A DNA stretch of 64,000 nucleotides from Gimesia chilikensis (GCF_007744075.1 NZ_CP036266.1:3209748-3273747), one strand, 5' to 3'; shown: positions 45,544 to 55,742, counted from the first letter of the stretch. Translations and numbers: made by a program. The notes: generated by a model not told the origin, from the sequence alone.

Positions 45544-48336
45544 TTATTCCTGGTCACCAGGGGTGTCTTGAGCGCTGTTGCTTTCGTTTTCCGTTTCCGG
45601 AGACTCTGATTCCGTGGCCGTATTCTCTTCAGCGTCGGCGTCCGGAGGCTCGTTTTCTGAGTCGGCTACGATTTCTGCAGGAATTCGGGCCAGGGAGACC
45701 AGTTTGTCGTTATCGTCCAGGGTGATTACTCGCACGCCCTGAGTGTTTCGACCGACCTGACTGATTTCGCAGCCTCGAATACGTTGAATTTTCCCACTGC
45801 GGGTTACCATCAGAATCTCATCGTCCTCCGCGACAGAGATGATGTCGACCGCCTGACCGTTGCGTGCCGAAGTGCGGATGTCACGAATTCCCTTACCGCC
45901 GCGTTTCTGTCGACGATATTGCATACCACTTCGGGTTTCCTGTTCGTCATCAGAATCTTCGTCGGTATCGCTTTCAGCAGTTGAGAGTTCTTCGTCTGTA
46001 TCGGTCTGCTCGTCCTGATCTTCATCCTCTTCCGAAGCTGGAATGAAGCCGAATGGAGTGCGCTTCCCGTGTCCATTCTCACATACTGTCAGCAGGCAAT
46101 ATCGAGGATCCGCGATGACCATGCCGATCACGTGGCCAGATTTAGACAGCTTAATGCCTTTGACACCGCGGGTATTTCGTCCCATGCTGCGTGCATCCGA
46201 CTGGGCAAAACGGATTGCCATGCCGTCAGAGGTTGCCAGCAGGAGGTCTTCTCCCGGGGAGACGATCAGAGCTTCGACGAGTTCGTCGTCTTCATCGAGT
46301 TTGATCGCAATAATCCCGCCCCGTTGTACCCGGCTGTAAGCGGAAAGCGGCGATTTTTTGATGATACCGTTACGGGTGGCCATGACCAGGAAGCGTTCTT
46401 CATCGAATTCCCGGACAGAGACACAGTTGGAAACGGTTTCATCTTCCTGTAGTGAAAGCAGGTTGACCAGTGCCCGGCCTTTGGCGGTGCGGCCCTGCAG
46501 CGGCAGATCGTAGACCTTGGACCAGTAAACCCGCCCGCGATTCGTGATGAACAGCAGGTAAGAGTGAGTACTGGCAACGAACAGGTGCTCGATGGGGTCT
46601 TCCTCATCGACTTTAGCGCCGCGGATTCCTTTGCCGCCTCTGTTCTGAGCCTGATAAGTATTGAGCTGAGTCCGTTTGATGTAGCCGCGCTGTGAAAGCG
46701 TGACGACCATCGGTTCTTCGGCAATCAGATCATCCCGGTTGACGTCAGTCAGTTCTTCGTCACTGATGTCGGTCCGGCGTTTATCTGCATACTTTTCCTG
46801 CAGGTGGAGCATATCGTCGCGAATCACCGCGCGGATATGGTCTTCGTCCGAGAGCAGGTACAGGTACTCGGAGATTGCTTTCAGCAGCTCTCGGTGTTCG
46901 TCGGCCAGTTTTTCCCGTTCCAGGTTGGCCAGTGAACCGAGCTGCATCGAAACAATGGCTTCGGCCTGATTTGCGGAGAGGGTGTAATATTCGTGAACCC
47001 CCTGCTCGTTCTGGTATTCTTTGAATCCCTCTTCACCCAGTGCCCGTTCAATGAGTTTTCCATCGACCTGCATGCCCTGCAGGCTGATTTTGGCTTCGGC
47101 ACGGCTGGGTGAGTTACGGATGGTTTTGATCACTTCATCAATATCGATCTGAGCGATCATCAGACCTTCGACCGTGTGTTTCCGCTTGCGGGCTTCGGCG
47201 AGCAGGAATTCAGTCCGACGACGGATCACGTCGATGCGGTGCAGGATGAACTGCTGGATCAGTTCCTTGATCGAGAGGGTTTCGGGACGGTTCCCGACCA
47301 GCGCGAGCAGGATGATACTGAATGTGGTCTGCAGCGGTGAGAACTTAAAGAGCTGCGCAAGCACCACTTCCTTGTCAGCGTCGCGCTTGAGAATGATCTG
47401 CAGATGGACTTTCCAGGGGGGCACATTGCGGTCGGTAAGGTCCACAATGCGGGAGATGCCTTTGACCCGGTCGTCGCGGACCAGCAATTCCAGTTTTTCA
47501 CGAATGCGGTCACGGGTTTCCATGTAAGGGATTTCCGTGATCACAATCACATCGGACTGTTTTTCAGTTTCGAAGTGAGTGCGAGCCCGCAGTGTGATGG
47601 TGGAACGTCCGGTGGCGTATCCTTTGCGAATGCCGTAACGACCACAGATGATTCCCCCGGTCGGGAAATCGGGGCCTGGCATGACCTGCAGAATGTCGTC
47701 GATGGTCGCGTCAGGATTGTCGATCAGCAGTTTGACGGCTTCGCAGGCCTCACCCATGTTCTGGGGAGGAATACTGGTTGCCATACCGACAGCAATCCCG
47801 CTGGAACCGTTAACCAGCAGGTTCGGAAACTTCGAGGGGAGCACGACCGGCTCATCGTTCCGCTGGTCATAAGTCGGCACGAAGTCGACCGTATTCCGGT
47901 TGATGTCGTCCAGCATCTCTGCCGCGACGGGGGCCAGCCGGGCTTCGGTATAACGCATGGCTGCGGGAGGCAGACCGGCCAGAGAGCCGAAGTTCCCCTG
48001 CTTGTCGATGAGGACATTCCGCATGACCCATTCCTGCCCCAGACGGACCAGGGTAGGATAAATTGAACCGTCCCCGTGGGGGTGATAGTTACCGCTGGTG
48101 TCACCGGAAATCTTTGCGCATTTTACCCGGGATGAACTGGCTCCCAGGTTCAGATCGTTCATGGCGACCAGAATACGACGCTGTGAGGGTTTGAGACCAT
48201 CGCGAGCGTCAGGCAGGGCGCGGCTGATAATTACACTCATCGCATAGGTGAGGTAACTGTCCCGCATTTCATCCTGAATGTCCAGATGCTTGATATTCGG
48301 GTCAATATTTGGCTCTTCGCCGTTATCGGTGGCCAA
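45544..48336 (-). CDS. gyrA: DNA gyrase subunit A
   Basis: This is the cleaving and wrapping subunit of type II topoisomerase. The start is a TTG (48336), supported by AAGGAG 8 nt upstream. The catalytic Tyr is in MRYTEARL (Tyr129). The quinolone-determining stretch is [10 protein letters not shown] (85-94), so Gly90 and Pro94 stand where Ala/Ser and Asp are usual. The coiled-coil and C-gate segments are normal. The C-terminal beta-pinwheel has a GyrA-box QKRGGKG (about 808-814), which favours GyrA over ParC. An acidic insert of about 35 residues (about 762-795, rich in Glu/Asp/Thr/Ser) sits just before it, and a second acidic tail ends the protein. At 930 aa it is slightly longer than E. coli GyrA. 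No gyrB is adjacent. Confidence 0.95.
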   Translation of the reverse strand: MATDNGEEPNIDPNIKHLDIQDEMRDSYLTYAMSVIISRALPDARDGLKPSQRRILVAMNDLNLGASSSRVKCAKISGDTSGNYHPHGDGSIYPTLVRLGQEWVMRNVLIDKQGNFGSLAGLPPAAMRYTEARLAPVAAEMLDDINRNTVDFVPTYDQRNDEPVVLPSKFPNLLVNGSSGIAVGMATSIPPQNMGEACEAVKLLIDNPDATIDDILQVMPGPDFPTGGIICGRYGIRKGYATGRSTITLRARTHFETEKQSDVIVITEIPYMETRDRIREKLELLVRDDRVKGISRIVDLTDRNVPPWKVHLQIILKRDADKEVVLAQLFKFSPLQTTFSIILLALVGNRPETLSIKELIQQFILHRIDVIRRRTEFLLAEARKRKHTVEGLMIAQIDIDEVIKTIRNSPSRAEAKISLQGMQVDGKLIERALGEEGFKEYQNEQGVHEYYTLSANQAEAIVSMQLGSLANLEREKLADEHRELLKAISEYLYLLSDEDHIRAVIRDDMLHLQEKYADKRRTDISDEELTDVNRDDLIAEEPMVVTLSQRGYIKRTQLNTYQAQNRGGKGIRGAKVDEEDPIEHLFVASTHSYLLFITNRGRVYWSKVYDLPLQGRTAKGRALVNLLSLQEDETVSNCVSVREFDEERFLVMATRNGIIKKSPLSAYSRVQRGGIIAIKLDEDDELVEALIVSPGEDLLLATSDGMAIRFAQSDARSMGRNTRGVKGIKLSKSGHVIGMVIADPRYCLLTVCENGHGKRTPFGFIPASEEDEDQDEQTDTDEELSTAESDTDEDSDDEQETRSGMQYRRQKRGGKGIRDIRTSARNGQAVDIISVAEDDEILMVTRSGKIQRIRGCEISQVGRNTQGVRVITLDDNDKLVSLARIPAEIVADSENEPPDADAEENTATESESPETENESNSAQDTPGDQE

Positions 48337-48845
48337 TCCTTGTTCTCCTTAAGGAATTCAACTTCAGATGTTGTCTTGCTTTGTAGATCGTATCGAAACT
48401 GTTCCGCGCTGATTTCTCAGGAGACTGACAGTCCTGATTCCGGGGAAACAGACACCGTTCATCCTGAGATCAGGGTAACAATTCGGGCAAATTGAAATGA
48501 ACGCGAGTATCCTTACTGTCGACTGAAAAAAACTGCCTGGCGAAAACTGTTTTTTAGATCAAAACAGAGGTTGAAAAACGAGCCGAAACCCGCAGAATTC
48601 ATGCGTCTCAACCTGTTACAAATTGTAGCTGGATTCGCCCGATATCACAACTGACAATGCCCCTGAATTTTAAGGTCTGACCAGGGTGAAAAACCTTGAT
48701 TTTCAATAAGTTACGTTCTCAAATTCATCATTGAGGAGAACATGGACATTGCATAGAATAGATAAACGCAGATCGGCTGTTTTTTGCCCCGTTTTCTGAC
48801 TCGGATTGCTGTCCGGAAGCCCCCCCTTTTTTCGAAAACTTTTGT
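48337..48845. other. Divergent intergenic region between gyrA and the kinase gene
   Basis: This 509-nt gap contains the gyrA ribosome site and presumably two promoters. AT-rich patches include a gaaaactgttttttagatcaaaacag stretch near 48541. A tiny frame MDIA with a good AGGAGA site near 48740 is too short to call. A C8/T6 tract lies about 20 nt before the kinase start. Confidence 0.4.
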
Positions 48846-51077
48846 ATGAATGATCCAGAATCAAAAGATCAGGCAGGCTCCCCCGGCGATTCCAGCCTGG
48901 AGAGCCAAAATGTGCAGGCACCTGCAGGGGACCTGGATGATTCACTGCAAAAAACACTGAGGCAGAGCCCCGCTGAGCGTGAGCAGGCGGCCCATCTGAG
49001 TAAAGATCGACTGTCACTGCCTGCGAAGGTCCCCGGTTATCTGATGGTTCGTTCTCTAGGGGAAGGATCCTATGGATCGGTCTGGCTGGCACAGGAAGAA
49101 AATACCGGGAAGTATGTGGCGATCAAGTTCTATACGTATCGCCGGGGCCTGGACTGGTCGCTGCTGAACCGGGAAGTCGAAAAACTGGCAGAGCTTTATA
49201 CCTCGCGGAATATTATCAGTCTGCAGGGAGTGGGCTGGAACAGTGATCCCCCCTACTACATGATGGAGTACCTGGAAAACGGATCACTGGCATCGTTTCT
49301 GGATGCAGGACCATTGCCGGTTCCTGAGGCCGTCCGCATCGCCAAAACTGTATTACAGGCACTCGTTCATGCGCATGGGAGAGGGATTCTGCACTGCGAC
49401 CTGAAGCCGGCGAATGTTCTGCTGGATGATAATTATGAGCCCCGAATTTGCGATTTCGGGCAGTCCCGTCTGTCTGACGAACAGAGCCCTTCCCTGGGGA
49501 CGCTTTATTACATGGCTCCCGAACAGGCAGATCTGCAGGCGGTTCCCGATGCCCGCTGGGACGTCTATGCCCTGGGAGCATTGCTCTATCACATGCTGTC
49601 CGGCAAGGCGCCTTACCGGACGCCTGAGAATGAGCAGGCCATTCGCCAGTTGGAGACACTGGAAGAGAAACTCGAAGCCTACCGGGAATTGATTCGCAAA
49701 GCCCCCCGCCCTGCGGAACATCGCAAAGTCAAGGGGATCGACCGTCGTCTGATCGATATTATCGATCGATGTCTGGAAACAGATCCCCGCAATCGATTTC
49801 CTAATGCGCAGGCCGTTTTGAGCAGTCTTGTCCAGCGTGAGCAGTATCGTGCCCGTCGGCCTTTAATTGCACTGGGAATCATCGGACCTTTATTGCTGGT
49901 GCTGGGGGTGATTCCGGTGGCGGGGGCTGCGGTGAATCAGATGGTCTCTCAGTTTCGTGAAAACCTGACAGCGCGGGCGTTGAAGGGAGATCTGATCTCA
50001 GCCAACCTGTTGTCACAAAACGTGGAGCACGATCTTCAGGATCGTCAGGTACAGCTGGTAGAATTATCTGAGCGAACTCTGCTGCGTGATATGATGGAAA
50101 GAGTACAGGATCCACAGGATGACGAATCCGAGAGCCTGGAGAGCTACGGCGAAATTGCGGAATACCTGCAACACGAGAAAGATCTGGTCGATGAGAAGCG
50201 GGAATCTCTGCAGCGGGAAAAAGACGCCAGCTGGTTTTTAACGGATGCGAAAGGGATTCAGGTCTGGCGTGACCCACCCCGTCCGACCATCGGGCAGGAC
50301 TTCTCTCACCGGGACTACTTTCATGGTCACGGGACCGAATATGAGAAAGGCCATGCACCTGATTCCGTGGAGCCGATTCAGCGTCCATATATCTGCCAGG
50401 TCTTTAAAAGTGATGCCTCTAATCAATGGATGGTGGCGGTGGTAGTTCCGATCTGGGATTTGCAACATGAGAGAGTATTGGGGATTCTGGGCCGCACGAC
50501 CCACCTGGATCAGTTGCTCACAGGTTATGATGAAAGCATTCGCGGCGATTCTGAGAAAATCGGTGACCGGAAAATTGCACTGATTGATAACCGGGATGGA
50601 AAGGTGCTGGCTCATCCCCGTATGACCGCTGAAAACCTGCGGCCCCTGAGCCGGGAAGAGGTCGACCAGCTGGTACTCAAAGGTGAGCATTTCGATCAGC
50701 TGAAGTTATTTAAACTGACAGAGAAGAAGGAAAATCGGGGACCGTTGCCAGCAGTGATCAGCGATTATCATGATCCGGTAGAGGCGGTCTTTTCCGATGA
50801 TCCTCAGGATAATCTCTGGCTGGCTGCTTTCGCACCGGTGGGAAATACTGGATGGACGGCTGTCGTTCAGGAACGACGGGGGCTGGCGTTGCGGCCGGTT
50901 GTCGAGATGAAACGCTGGTTGATTGAGTACGGGTTGATTGTGCTCGTCACGAGTTGCCTGCTGATCTTTACGGTATGGTATTTCGTAATGCGGGTTTTGA
51001 CTGAGCGGCGCGGCTGGGACTGGTCTCGTCACCAGTCGGAAAAGAAATCGGATACGGAGACAACGGTTTCGAATTGA
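48846..51077 (+). CDS. Transmembrane Ser/Thr protein kinase with dCache-like extracytoplasmic sensor
   Basis: At 743 aa, the N-terminal cytoplasmic kinase is complete: Gly loop LGEGSYGSVW (about 69-78), VAIK lysine (about 93), HCDLKPANVLL (about 183-193), DFG (about 202), APEQADLQ and WDVYALGALLYHMLSG. Helix 1 is at about 340-362. Between it and a second helix (about 696-720) lies a domain of about 330 residues with DRQVQLVELS, KGIQVWRDPPRP, DFSHRDYFHGHG and VVVPIWDLQHERVLGILGRT. This is the double-Cache pattern seen in bacterial chemoreceptors and sensor kinases. A signal outside the cell probably controls phosphorylation. It is followed by the FHA-cyclase gene with a 60-nt gap, probably co-transcribed. 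There is no clear ribosome site before the ATG. Confidence 0.9.
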   Translation: MNDPESKDQAGSPGDSSLESQNVQAPAGDLDDSLQKTLRQSPAEREQAAHLSKDRLSLPAKVPGYLMVRSLGEGSYGSVWLAQEENTGKYVAIKFYTYRRGLDWSLLNREVEKLAELYTSRNIISLQGVGWNSDPPYYMMEYLENGSLASFLDAGPLPVPEAVRIAKTVLQALVHAHGRGILHCDLKPANVLLDDNYEPRICDFGQSRLSDEQSPSLGTLYYMAPEQADLQAVPDARWDVYALGALLYHMLSGKAPYRTPENEQAIRQLETLEEKLEAYRELIRKAPRPAEHRKVKGIDRRLIDIIDRCLETDPRNRFPNAQAVLSSLVQREQYRARRPLIALGIIGPLLLVLGVIPVAGAAVNQMVSQFRENLTARALKGDLISANLLSQNVEHDLQDRQVQLVELSERTLLRDMMERVQDPQDDESESLESYGEIAEYLQHEKDLVDEKRESLQREKDASWFLTDAKGIQVWRDPPRPTIGQDFSHRDYFHGHGTEYEKGHAPDSVEPIQRPYICQVFKSDASNQWMVAVVVPIWDLQHERVLGILGRTTHLDQLLTGYDESIRGDSEKIGDRKIALIDNRDGKVLAHPRMTAENLRPLSREEVDQLVLKGEHFDQLKLFKLTEKKENRGPLPAVISDYHDPVEAVFSDDPQDNLWLAAFAPVGNTGWTAVVQERRGLALRPVVEMKRWLIEYGLIVLVTSCLLIFTVWYFVMRVLTERRGWDWSRHQSEKKSDTETTVSN

Positions 51078-51137
51078 CGATTTGAGGCGAACCCTCATCG
51101 ACTCGCGGGGAGATCCTCACAAGCAGGGAGCAGATTT

Positions 51138-52916
51138 TTGTTGGAACTTTTGATCTATGGAGCCCGTTCCCAGGATTCCAGTCGCATCGGACTGGAGCCG
51201 GGACAGGAACTGGTGTTAGGGCGTGCTTCCACTGCCGACATTTCGGTTCCCTGGGATGACCGTATTTCGCGGCGGCATGCCCGCTTGCAGGTGCAGTCCA
51301 AACAGGTGCACGTCAGTAAGATTGAGGAAGCAGAAAACGAAATCTTCCTATCGGGTTCCGGGCAGACCGAGTTTCAGCTCGAACCGGGTAACTCGTTTGT
51401 TATCGGCTCTACTACATTCCAGCTGGTTGACTCTGTTTCCAGTTTTACTTCACCTCGTGAATCCCCGCTGGAAGAGGTGACATTCAAGCCTCATGAACTT
51501 CTAAAAGTAAAGTATCGAGATGCCGATCAGAGAATCGACGTACTCGCGCATCTGCCAGAACTGATTTTAGATGCTCGGAATGATGCAGACCTGTTTCATC
51601 GTCTGGTGACGATGCTGCTGTCGGGGGTCAAGCATGCTGACGCGGTGGCTGTCGTGCGGCTCAATGAGGATGACCGGGTCGAAGTTCCCTTCTGGGAGCG
51701 TCGACGCCAGGCCCAGGGGGGCTTTCATCCGAGTGGACGTCTGGTGAAAGAAGCTGTTAAAAAGAGCGGGAGCTCGGTGCTTCACGTCTGGGCGGCACGT
51801 GAAGAAAAACCGGAACAGGATGATTATACAGCAGTCGCTGAGTTTGACTGGGCATTCTGTACGCCGATTGAAGATGGTCCCGCGGGAAAATGGGGACTGT
51901 ATGTTGCGGGGGAACTGGACCATCCTTATCAGGCGGGTGGTGGCAGGAGCGGTCTCGATCTCCAGGCGGATGTGAAATTCACCGAACTGGTTGCGGCGAT
52001 CGTGAAGTCGGTCCGTCGCTTGAATCAGCTGGAACGTCAACAGGCCGGTCTGCGACAGTTCTTTGCTCCTCCGATCCTGACTGCATTGGGAGATAATCTG
52101 AATACGGAGATTCTGGAGCCCCGCGAATGTGACGTGACGGTGCTGTTCTGTGACTTGCGAGGATTCAGTCAGCACGCAGAAGACTCTTCTGGCGACCTGA
52201 TCGGTCTCTTGGGGCGTGTCAGTCAGGCGCTGGGAATTATGACAGCGCATATTCTGGACTTTGGCGGGGTGACAGGAGATTTTCAGGGAGATGCAGCCCT
52301 GGGGTTCTGGGGCTGGCCCTTCTCTTCTGATATGGCGCCTCTGGATGCCTGCCGGGCTGCCCTGGCGATTCGTCAGGCCTTTGAACAGATCCGTCAGCAA
52401 CCCGAACATCCGCTGTCTGATTTTCGAATGGGGATTGGAATTGCCCATGGCCGGGCAGTCGCGGGTAAAATCGGCACCAGCGACCAGGTTAAGGTGACCG
52501 TGTTTGGTCCGGTGGTCAATCTGGCCAGCCGCCTGGAAGGTTTGACCAAGCACCTCCGCGTTCCGGTTGTACTGGATGAAGCGACGGCTCAGATCGTGCG
52601 GAGTAAACTGGATCGTCGGGAAGGTCGCGTTCGCAAACTTGCTCAGATCCTGCCCTATGGCATGGAGAAATCAGTGCTGGTCAGTGAGCTATTGCCTCCC
52701 GAATCGCAGGCGGAAACCCTGACAGAAGAGGAAGTTGCCTGCTACGAACGAGCTGTAGACTGCTTTATTACAGGCGACTGGGAAGAATCGTTTCGTCTGC
52801 TCCACGCAATTCCCGCTTCCGACCGGGCCCAGGATTTCCTGTCACTGCAGATTGCCCGTTCAAATCGAGTGGCACCTGCCGACTGGGATGGGACAATCCG
52901 CTTCGATTCCAAGTAA
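51138..52916 (+). CDS. FHA domain adenylate/guanylate cyclase
   Basis: This 592-aa protein has an N-terminal FHA domain (about 1-95) with LVLGRASTADISVPWDD and the signature ISRRHARL, which binds phosphothreonine. The next section (about 140-300) has a GAF-like pattern (HADAVAVVRLNEDDRVEVPFWERR, AEFDWAFCTPI). The class III cyclase domain (about 330-500) starts CDVTVLFCDLRGFSQHAED with a metal Asp; the second Asp is in FQGDAALGFWGWP, and GIAHGRAVAGKIG and VFGPVVNLASRLEGLTK complete it. It should make cAMP or cGMP. The start is TTG at 51138, with GGGAG 7 nt upstream. It lies 60 nt after the kinase, so phosphorylation by that kinase may recruit or switch the cyclase. Confidence 0.9.
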   Translation: MLELLIYGARSQDSSRIGLEPGQELVLGRASTADISVPWDDRISRRHARLQVQSKQVHVSKIEEAENEIFLSGSGQTEFQLEPGNSFVIGSTTFQLVDSVSSFTSPRESPLEEVTFKPHELLKVKYRDADQRIDVLAHLPELILDARNDADLFHRLVTMLLSGVKHADAVAVVRLNEDDRVEVPFWERRRQAQGGFHPSGRLVKEAVKKSGSSVLHVWAAREEKPEQDDYTAVAEFDWAFCTPIEDGPAGKWGLYVAGELDHPYQAGGGRSGLDLQADVKFTELVAAIVKSVRRLNQLERQQAGLRQFFAPPILTALGDNLNTEILEPRECDVTVLFCDLRGFSQHAEDSSGDLIGLLGRVSQALGIMTAHILDFGGVTGDFQGDAALGFWGWPFSSDMAPLDACRAALAIRQAFEQIRQQPEHPLSDFRMGIGIAHGRAVAGKIGTSDQVKVTVFGPVVNLASRLEGLTKHLRVPVVLDEATAQIVRSKLDRREGRVRKLAQILPYGMEKSVLVSELLPPESQAETLTEEEVACYERAVDCFITGDWEESFRLLHAIPASDRAQDFLSLQIARSNRVAPADWDGTIRFDSK

Positions 52917-53138
52917 CTCTTCATTCTCCGAATGCTTTTTGAGGCCAGGCTGGCCCGGTTCCGATTATGCAGCCTGAGCGGAACAGGTTGACTTCGCGCG
53001 CAGTTGACTGTTCATTTTTCTCAGAATTTCTAGTCATCTGGCTAAAGTTGACCTATTTTTTAACGACGGGCATCACGGAGATGCGGATGTGATGGGCCTT
53101 GTACAATCTGTATTCAGCAGCCTGGAGAGAGTGAAATC

Positions 53139-53300
53139 ATGAGTAACGCAGAATTATTGATCGAACCGGAAGAGGTAACACAGGAAACGGAAAAGCACTG
53201 TCAGAGATCCCGGGAAATTGAAATCAATCTTCGTTCTCAGGAGATGCTGCTGGTTTTAAATGAAGTATTTGATTCGATTGTTCCTTCAAGCAAGTCTTAA
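53139..53300 (+). CDS. Small hypothetical protein (53 aa)
   Basis: The frame runs from ATG to TAA and starts MSNAELLIEPEEVTQETEKH. A clear GGAGAG ribosome site is 9 nt before the ATG. The product is acidic and helix-rich, with a hydrophobic patch QEMLLVLNEVFDSIV near the end, and has no signal peptide or helix long enough for a membrane. It lies between the FHA-cyclase and the response regulator on the same strand, 35 nt before the latter, so it is likely co-transcribed. A partner or anti-regulator role would fit the position but is not shown. Confidence 0.65.
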   Translation: MSNAELLIEPEEVTQETEKHCQRSREIEINLRSQEMLLVLNEVFDSIVPSSKS

Positions 53301-53335
53301 AAATTGATTTCAATTATCAGTAGTAGGTTCCTCTC

Positions 53336-53920
53336 ATGCTACAAGCATCAGAAAAGTCAAACGCACGCATTTTAGTTATAGATGACGACCCGCTCTTTCG
53401 TAATCTGATGGTTTCATTTTTACGGAGAGAGTATTTTGTATCCGTGGCCAGTGATGGCTCGGAAGGTTTTTACAAAGCACTCGAGTATCCACCGGACATA
53501 GCCATTGTCGATGTGCAGATGCCGGTGTGGGATGGTTTGCAGACACTGAAAGCATTCCGGTCACACCCTACCCTTTGCAAGACAAAAATCATCATGCTGA
53601 CCTCAGATGCCAGCAAGGGGACAGTTGTCGCTGCAATTCAGGGTGGTGCGAACGACTACATCATAAAAACCAGCTTCTCTAAAACTGAGCTGCTGGATAA
53701 GGTCAGGAAATTCGCTCAGCCGGGATCCGGAAATGTGGCCAACACTCCGAATTCAGCACGCCGTCAGAACTCGGTCACTGCTGTCGTGAGTAGTACTCCG
53801 CAGCCTCACCCTGCAGAACAGAGTGCTGGTCGTGCTTCCATTGAAGATCAACTGAGTGATCTTTCACTAGACAAATCAGAGGAAGAGATGCTGGAAGAGA
53901 TTATGGAAGAGTGGGAGTAA
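53336..53920 (+). CDS. CheY-like response regulator with acidic C-terminal extension
   Basis: At 194 aa, the receiver domain (about 12-130) is complete: acidic pair in VIDDDPLF (about 16-20), phospho-acceptor Asp in AIVDVQMPVWDG (about 61), Thr in IIMLTSDAS (about 89) and the conserved Lys in DYIIKTSF (about 111). A Pro/Ser/Gln-rich linker leads to an acidic helix EDQLSDLSLDKSEEEML. There is no DNA-binding or enzyme output domain, so it probably signals by protein contact. It closes the kinase/cyclase/small-ORF run and is followed by a strong hairpin terminator. No histidine kinase gene is in the window. Confidence 0.9.
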   Translation: MLQASEKSNARILVIDDDPLFRNLMVSFLRREYFVSVASDGSEGFYKALEYPPDIAIVDVQMPVWDGLQTLKAFRSHPTLCKTKIIMLTSDASKGTVVAAIQGGANDYIIKTSFSKTELLDKVRKFAQPGSGNVANTPNSARRQNSVTAVVSSTPQPHPAEQSAGRASIEDQLSDLSLDKSEEEMLEEIMEEWE

Positions 53921-54023
53921 TCAGGGCTGATCTGTTCCCGATTGAATTTCAATCTGCAGCTGATCAACCCTGGCCCGCGTGAATGTCCAGGCATCCCTAT
54001 AAAGAAAACTGAGTATCCAAAGA

Positions 54024-54062
54024 AAAACCCCGCAGAGCTGACAATGGGCTCCGCGGGGTTTT
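54024..54062. terminator. Strong bidirectional rho-independent terminator
   Basis: Stem AAAACCCCGC/GCGGGGTTTT continues inward with GAGC/GCTC across one A/C mismatch around a tgacaatgg loop. T-runs (or A-runs for the other strand) flank both sides. It lies between the response regulator (+) and the secreted protein gene (-), whose ends converge, so it can stop both transcripts. Confidence 0.9.
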
Positions 54063-54086
54063 GTATTATCGGTCATCGATTGTGAA

Positions 54087-55742
54087 TTACAGGGTCTCTT
54101 TCGAGAACTTGGCAATCACGTTTCCGATGAATTTGAGAATACCTTTATCGAGTTTGGCTTTGCCGTCGATGACATCGCCTTCGCGTTTCATAACAAAGGT
54201 GAAGGTATCGTCTTTGTCGGTGAGCGAGCTGAGCAGCATTTCACGGATTTCGACGTTGCCTTTTTTGTCCCGGACTTTGTTGATCAGTTTCAGCCAGGGC
54301 AGCGTTTTCACGTTCAGTTCAATTACATTGGGACTGACTTTTTCCGGAGCAGGCTCTTTGACCTTCTTAGCAGCATCCTTGATGTTCTGAATTGCATCAG
54401 GGCCAGCTGCCATCCAGAGTGCCTCGGGAGTGCTGCCGACATAGAGTGCTTCTCCATCACCAAAGAGCTCATAAAACCCGGCCTGGAATTCTTCCCGGAT
54501 CGTGATTTTGTGGATCTTCAGGTTCTCTTCGTTGACCACATCCACTTCAACGGTCTGCCCTTTCATCAGCGACGGCAGGAGTTCAACAACTTCCTTCAGC
54601 TTGGCACCATCGGTAGAACGGATGCCTCCGAGCAGTGCGTATTTGCCGCCGTCAGCAGAGTTGGTATTGATGAAGCCATCGATGAGTGAGGTCTCTTTGC
54701 CTGCATCCAGCATCTGAATGATCAGTTCAGAGATTTTTTTGCCGGCTTCTTTCTGCTTGTCGGTCAAATCTTTGTTACTATCAATCCGCTCTTTAATGCT
54801 GGGGAGCAGCAGACTGTAGAATGCGGTGATGTTGGCTTTGCGCATTTCATCCAGGGGATGATTGATGCGGCCGTTTAAGATTCCGTCCTGCTTGACTTCG
54901 ACGTTGGCGAAGTAGCTGGGCTTGGTGGCAAACTGCTTGATGCTTTCATCCAGCGAAGTTCCCTCGATTGCTTTCAGGCTGAAAACGAGACGTCCTTCAT
55001 TCTGAGCTGCGTCTGTGGTCCAGCCGATGACCATCTTCTGGGCTTCAGCAAAGAGTCGCTCGGCTTCATCCATCTGGTGGGTAAAAGCGAGTTTACGCAG
55101 TTCAAAAGCATTGTCGGTTTCATCCCGCTTTTTCTTGATGGCAGCCTGCAGCTGTTCGCGGGTTTTGGTCATGGATTTCTTCCGCAGATCCACGCCTTCT
55201 TTTTCATTCGTGATCAGAGCACTGAAATCGTATTCGGCTTTGATCAGTTCCTGGACCCGCTTGAGTGGGTCTTCGATGTTCTCGACCTCATCGAGTTTTT
55301 CAGAGATGATCACATATTTCTTGTCCTGCAGATACTGCATGAAACCTTCGAAGAGGTTACCCAGTTTGTATGGGCCTTTACGCTGTTTCTTGGAAGAGAT
55401 TTCAAAGACTTCCAGGTTATCGCGGAATTCCCCCAGGTCACTAATGGGGAGGATCAGTCGATAGCGCTGCTGCTGATTTTCACCAAGCAGGATGTCGATG
55501 CGGAGAGGACGTTGTTTATCAATTCCTTCCAGGAAGGTCGGGATCAACTGTTCGAGGTTGGTCCAGCCTTTTTTGTCGCCTGCCAGATCTAATACCAGAT
55601 ACTTGAGGTCCGCAATCATGCCATCGGCATTAATCTGGACCAGAGAGATATTAGGGGCAGCTTTATTTTCTTGAGCAGTTGCGACGCGCGGGAGTGAGAA
55701 CGCAACGAATAGAATCAAAGCAAAATGAGCAATGCGGCTCAT
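54087..55742 (-). CDS. Secreted helical protein of unknown function
   Basis: I start it at 55742 (MSRIAHFALIL), where GGAGGA lies 5 nt upstream; the frame is open to 55844. Residues 1-24 form a Sec signal peptide ending VATAQ. The 551-aa protein is dominated by long amphipathic helices, with coiled-coil-like segments near 190-260 (SMTKTREQLQAAIKKKRDE) and beta segments such as GRLVFSLKAIEGTSLDESI and GEALYVGSTPEALWMAAGP. The repeated Lys/Glu-rich surface suggests an extracytoplasmic or compartment protein. No family is recognisable. It is transcribed alone toward the terminator. Confidence 0.75.
   Translation of the reverse strand: MSRIAHFALILFVAFSLPRVATAQENKAAPNISLVQINADGMIADLKYLVLDLAGDKKGWTNLEQLIPTFLEGIDKQRPLRIDILLGENQQQRYRLILPISDLGEFRDNLEVFEISSKKQRKGPYKLGNLFEGFMQYLQDKKYVIISEKLDEVENIEDPLKRVQELIKAEYDFSALITNEKEGVDLRKKSMTKTREQLQAAIKKKRDETDNAFELRKLAFTHQMDEAERLFAEAQKMVIGWTTDAAQNEGRLVFSLKAIEGTSLDESIKQFATKPSYFANVEVKQDGILNGRINHPLDEMRKANITAFYSLLLPSIKERIDSNKDLTDKQKEAGKKISELIIQMLDAGKETSLIDGFINTNSADGGKYALLGGIRSTDGAKLKEVVELLPSLMKGQTVEVDVVNEENLKIHKITIREEFQAGFYELFGDGEALYVGSTPEALWMAAGPDAIQNIKDAAKKVKEPAPEKVSPNVIELNVKTLPWLKLINKVRDKKGNVEIREMLLSSLTDKDDTFTFVMKREGDVIDGKAKLDKGILKFIGNVIAKFSKETL

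Noticed and set aside
48740-48752. Tiny frame MDIA with an AGGAGA site before the kinase gene
   Set aside because: Four codons only; possible leader peptide but nothing supports regulation.
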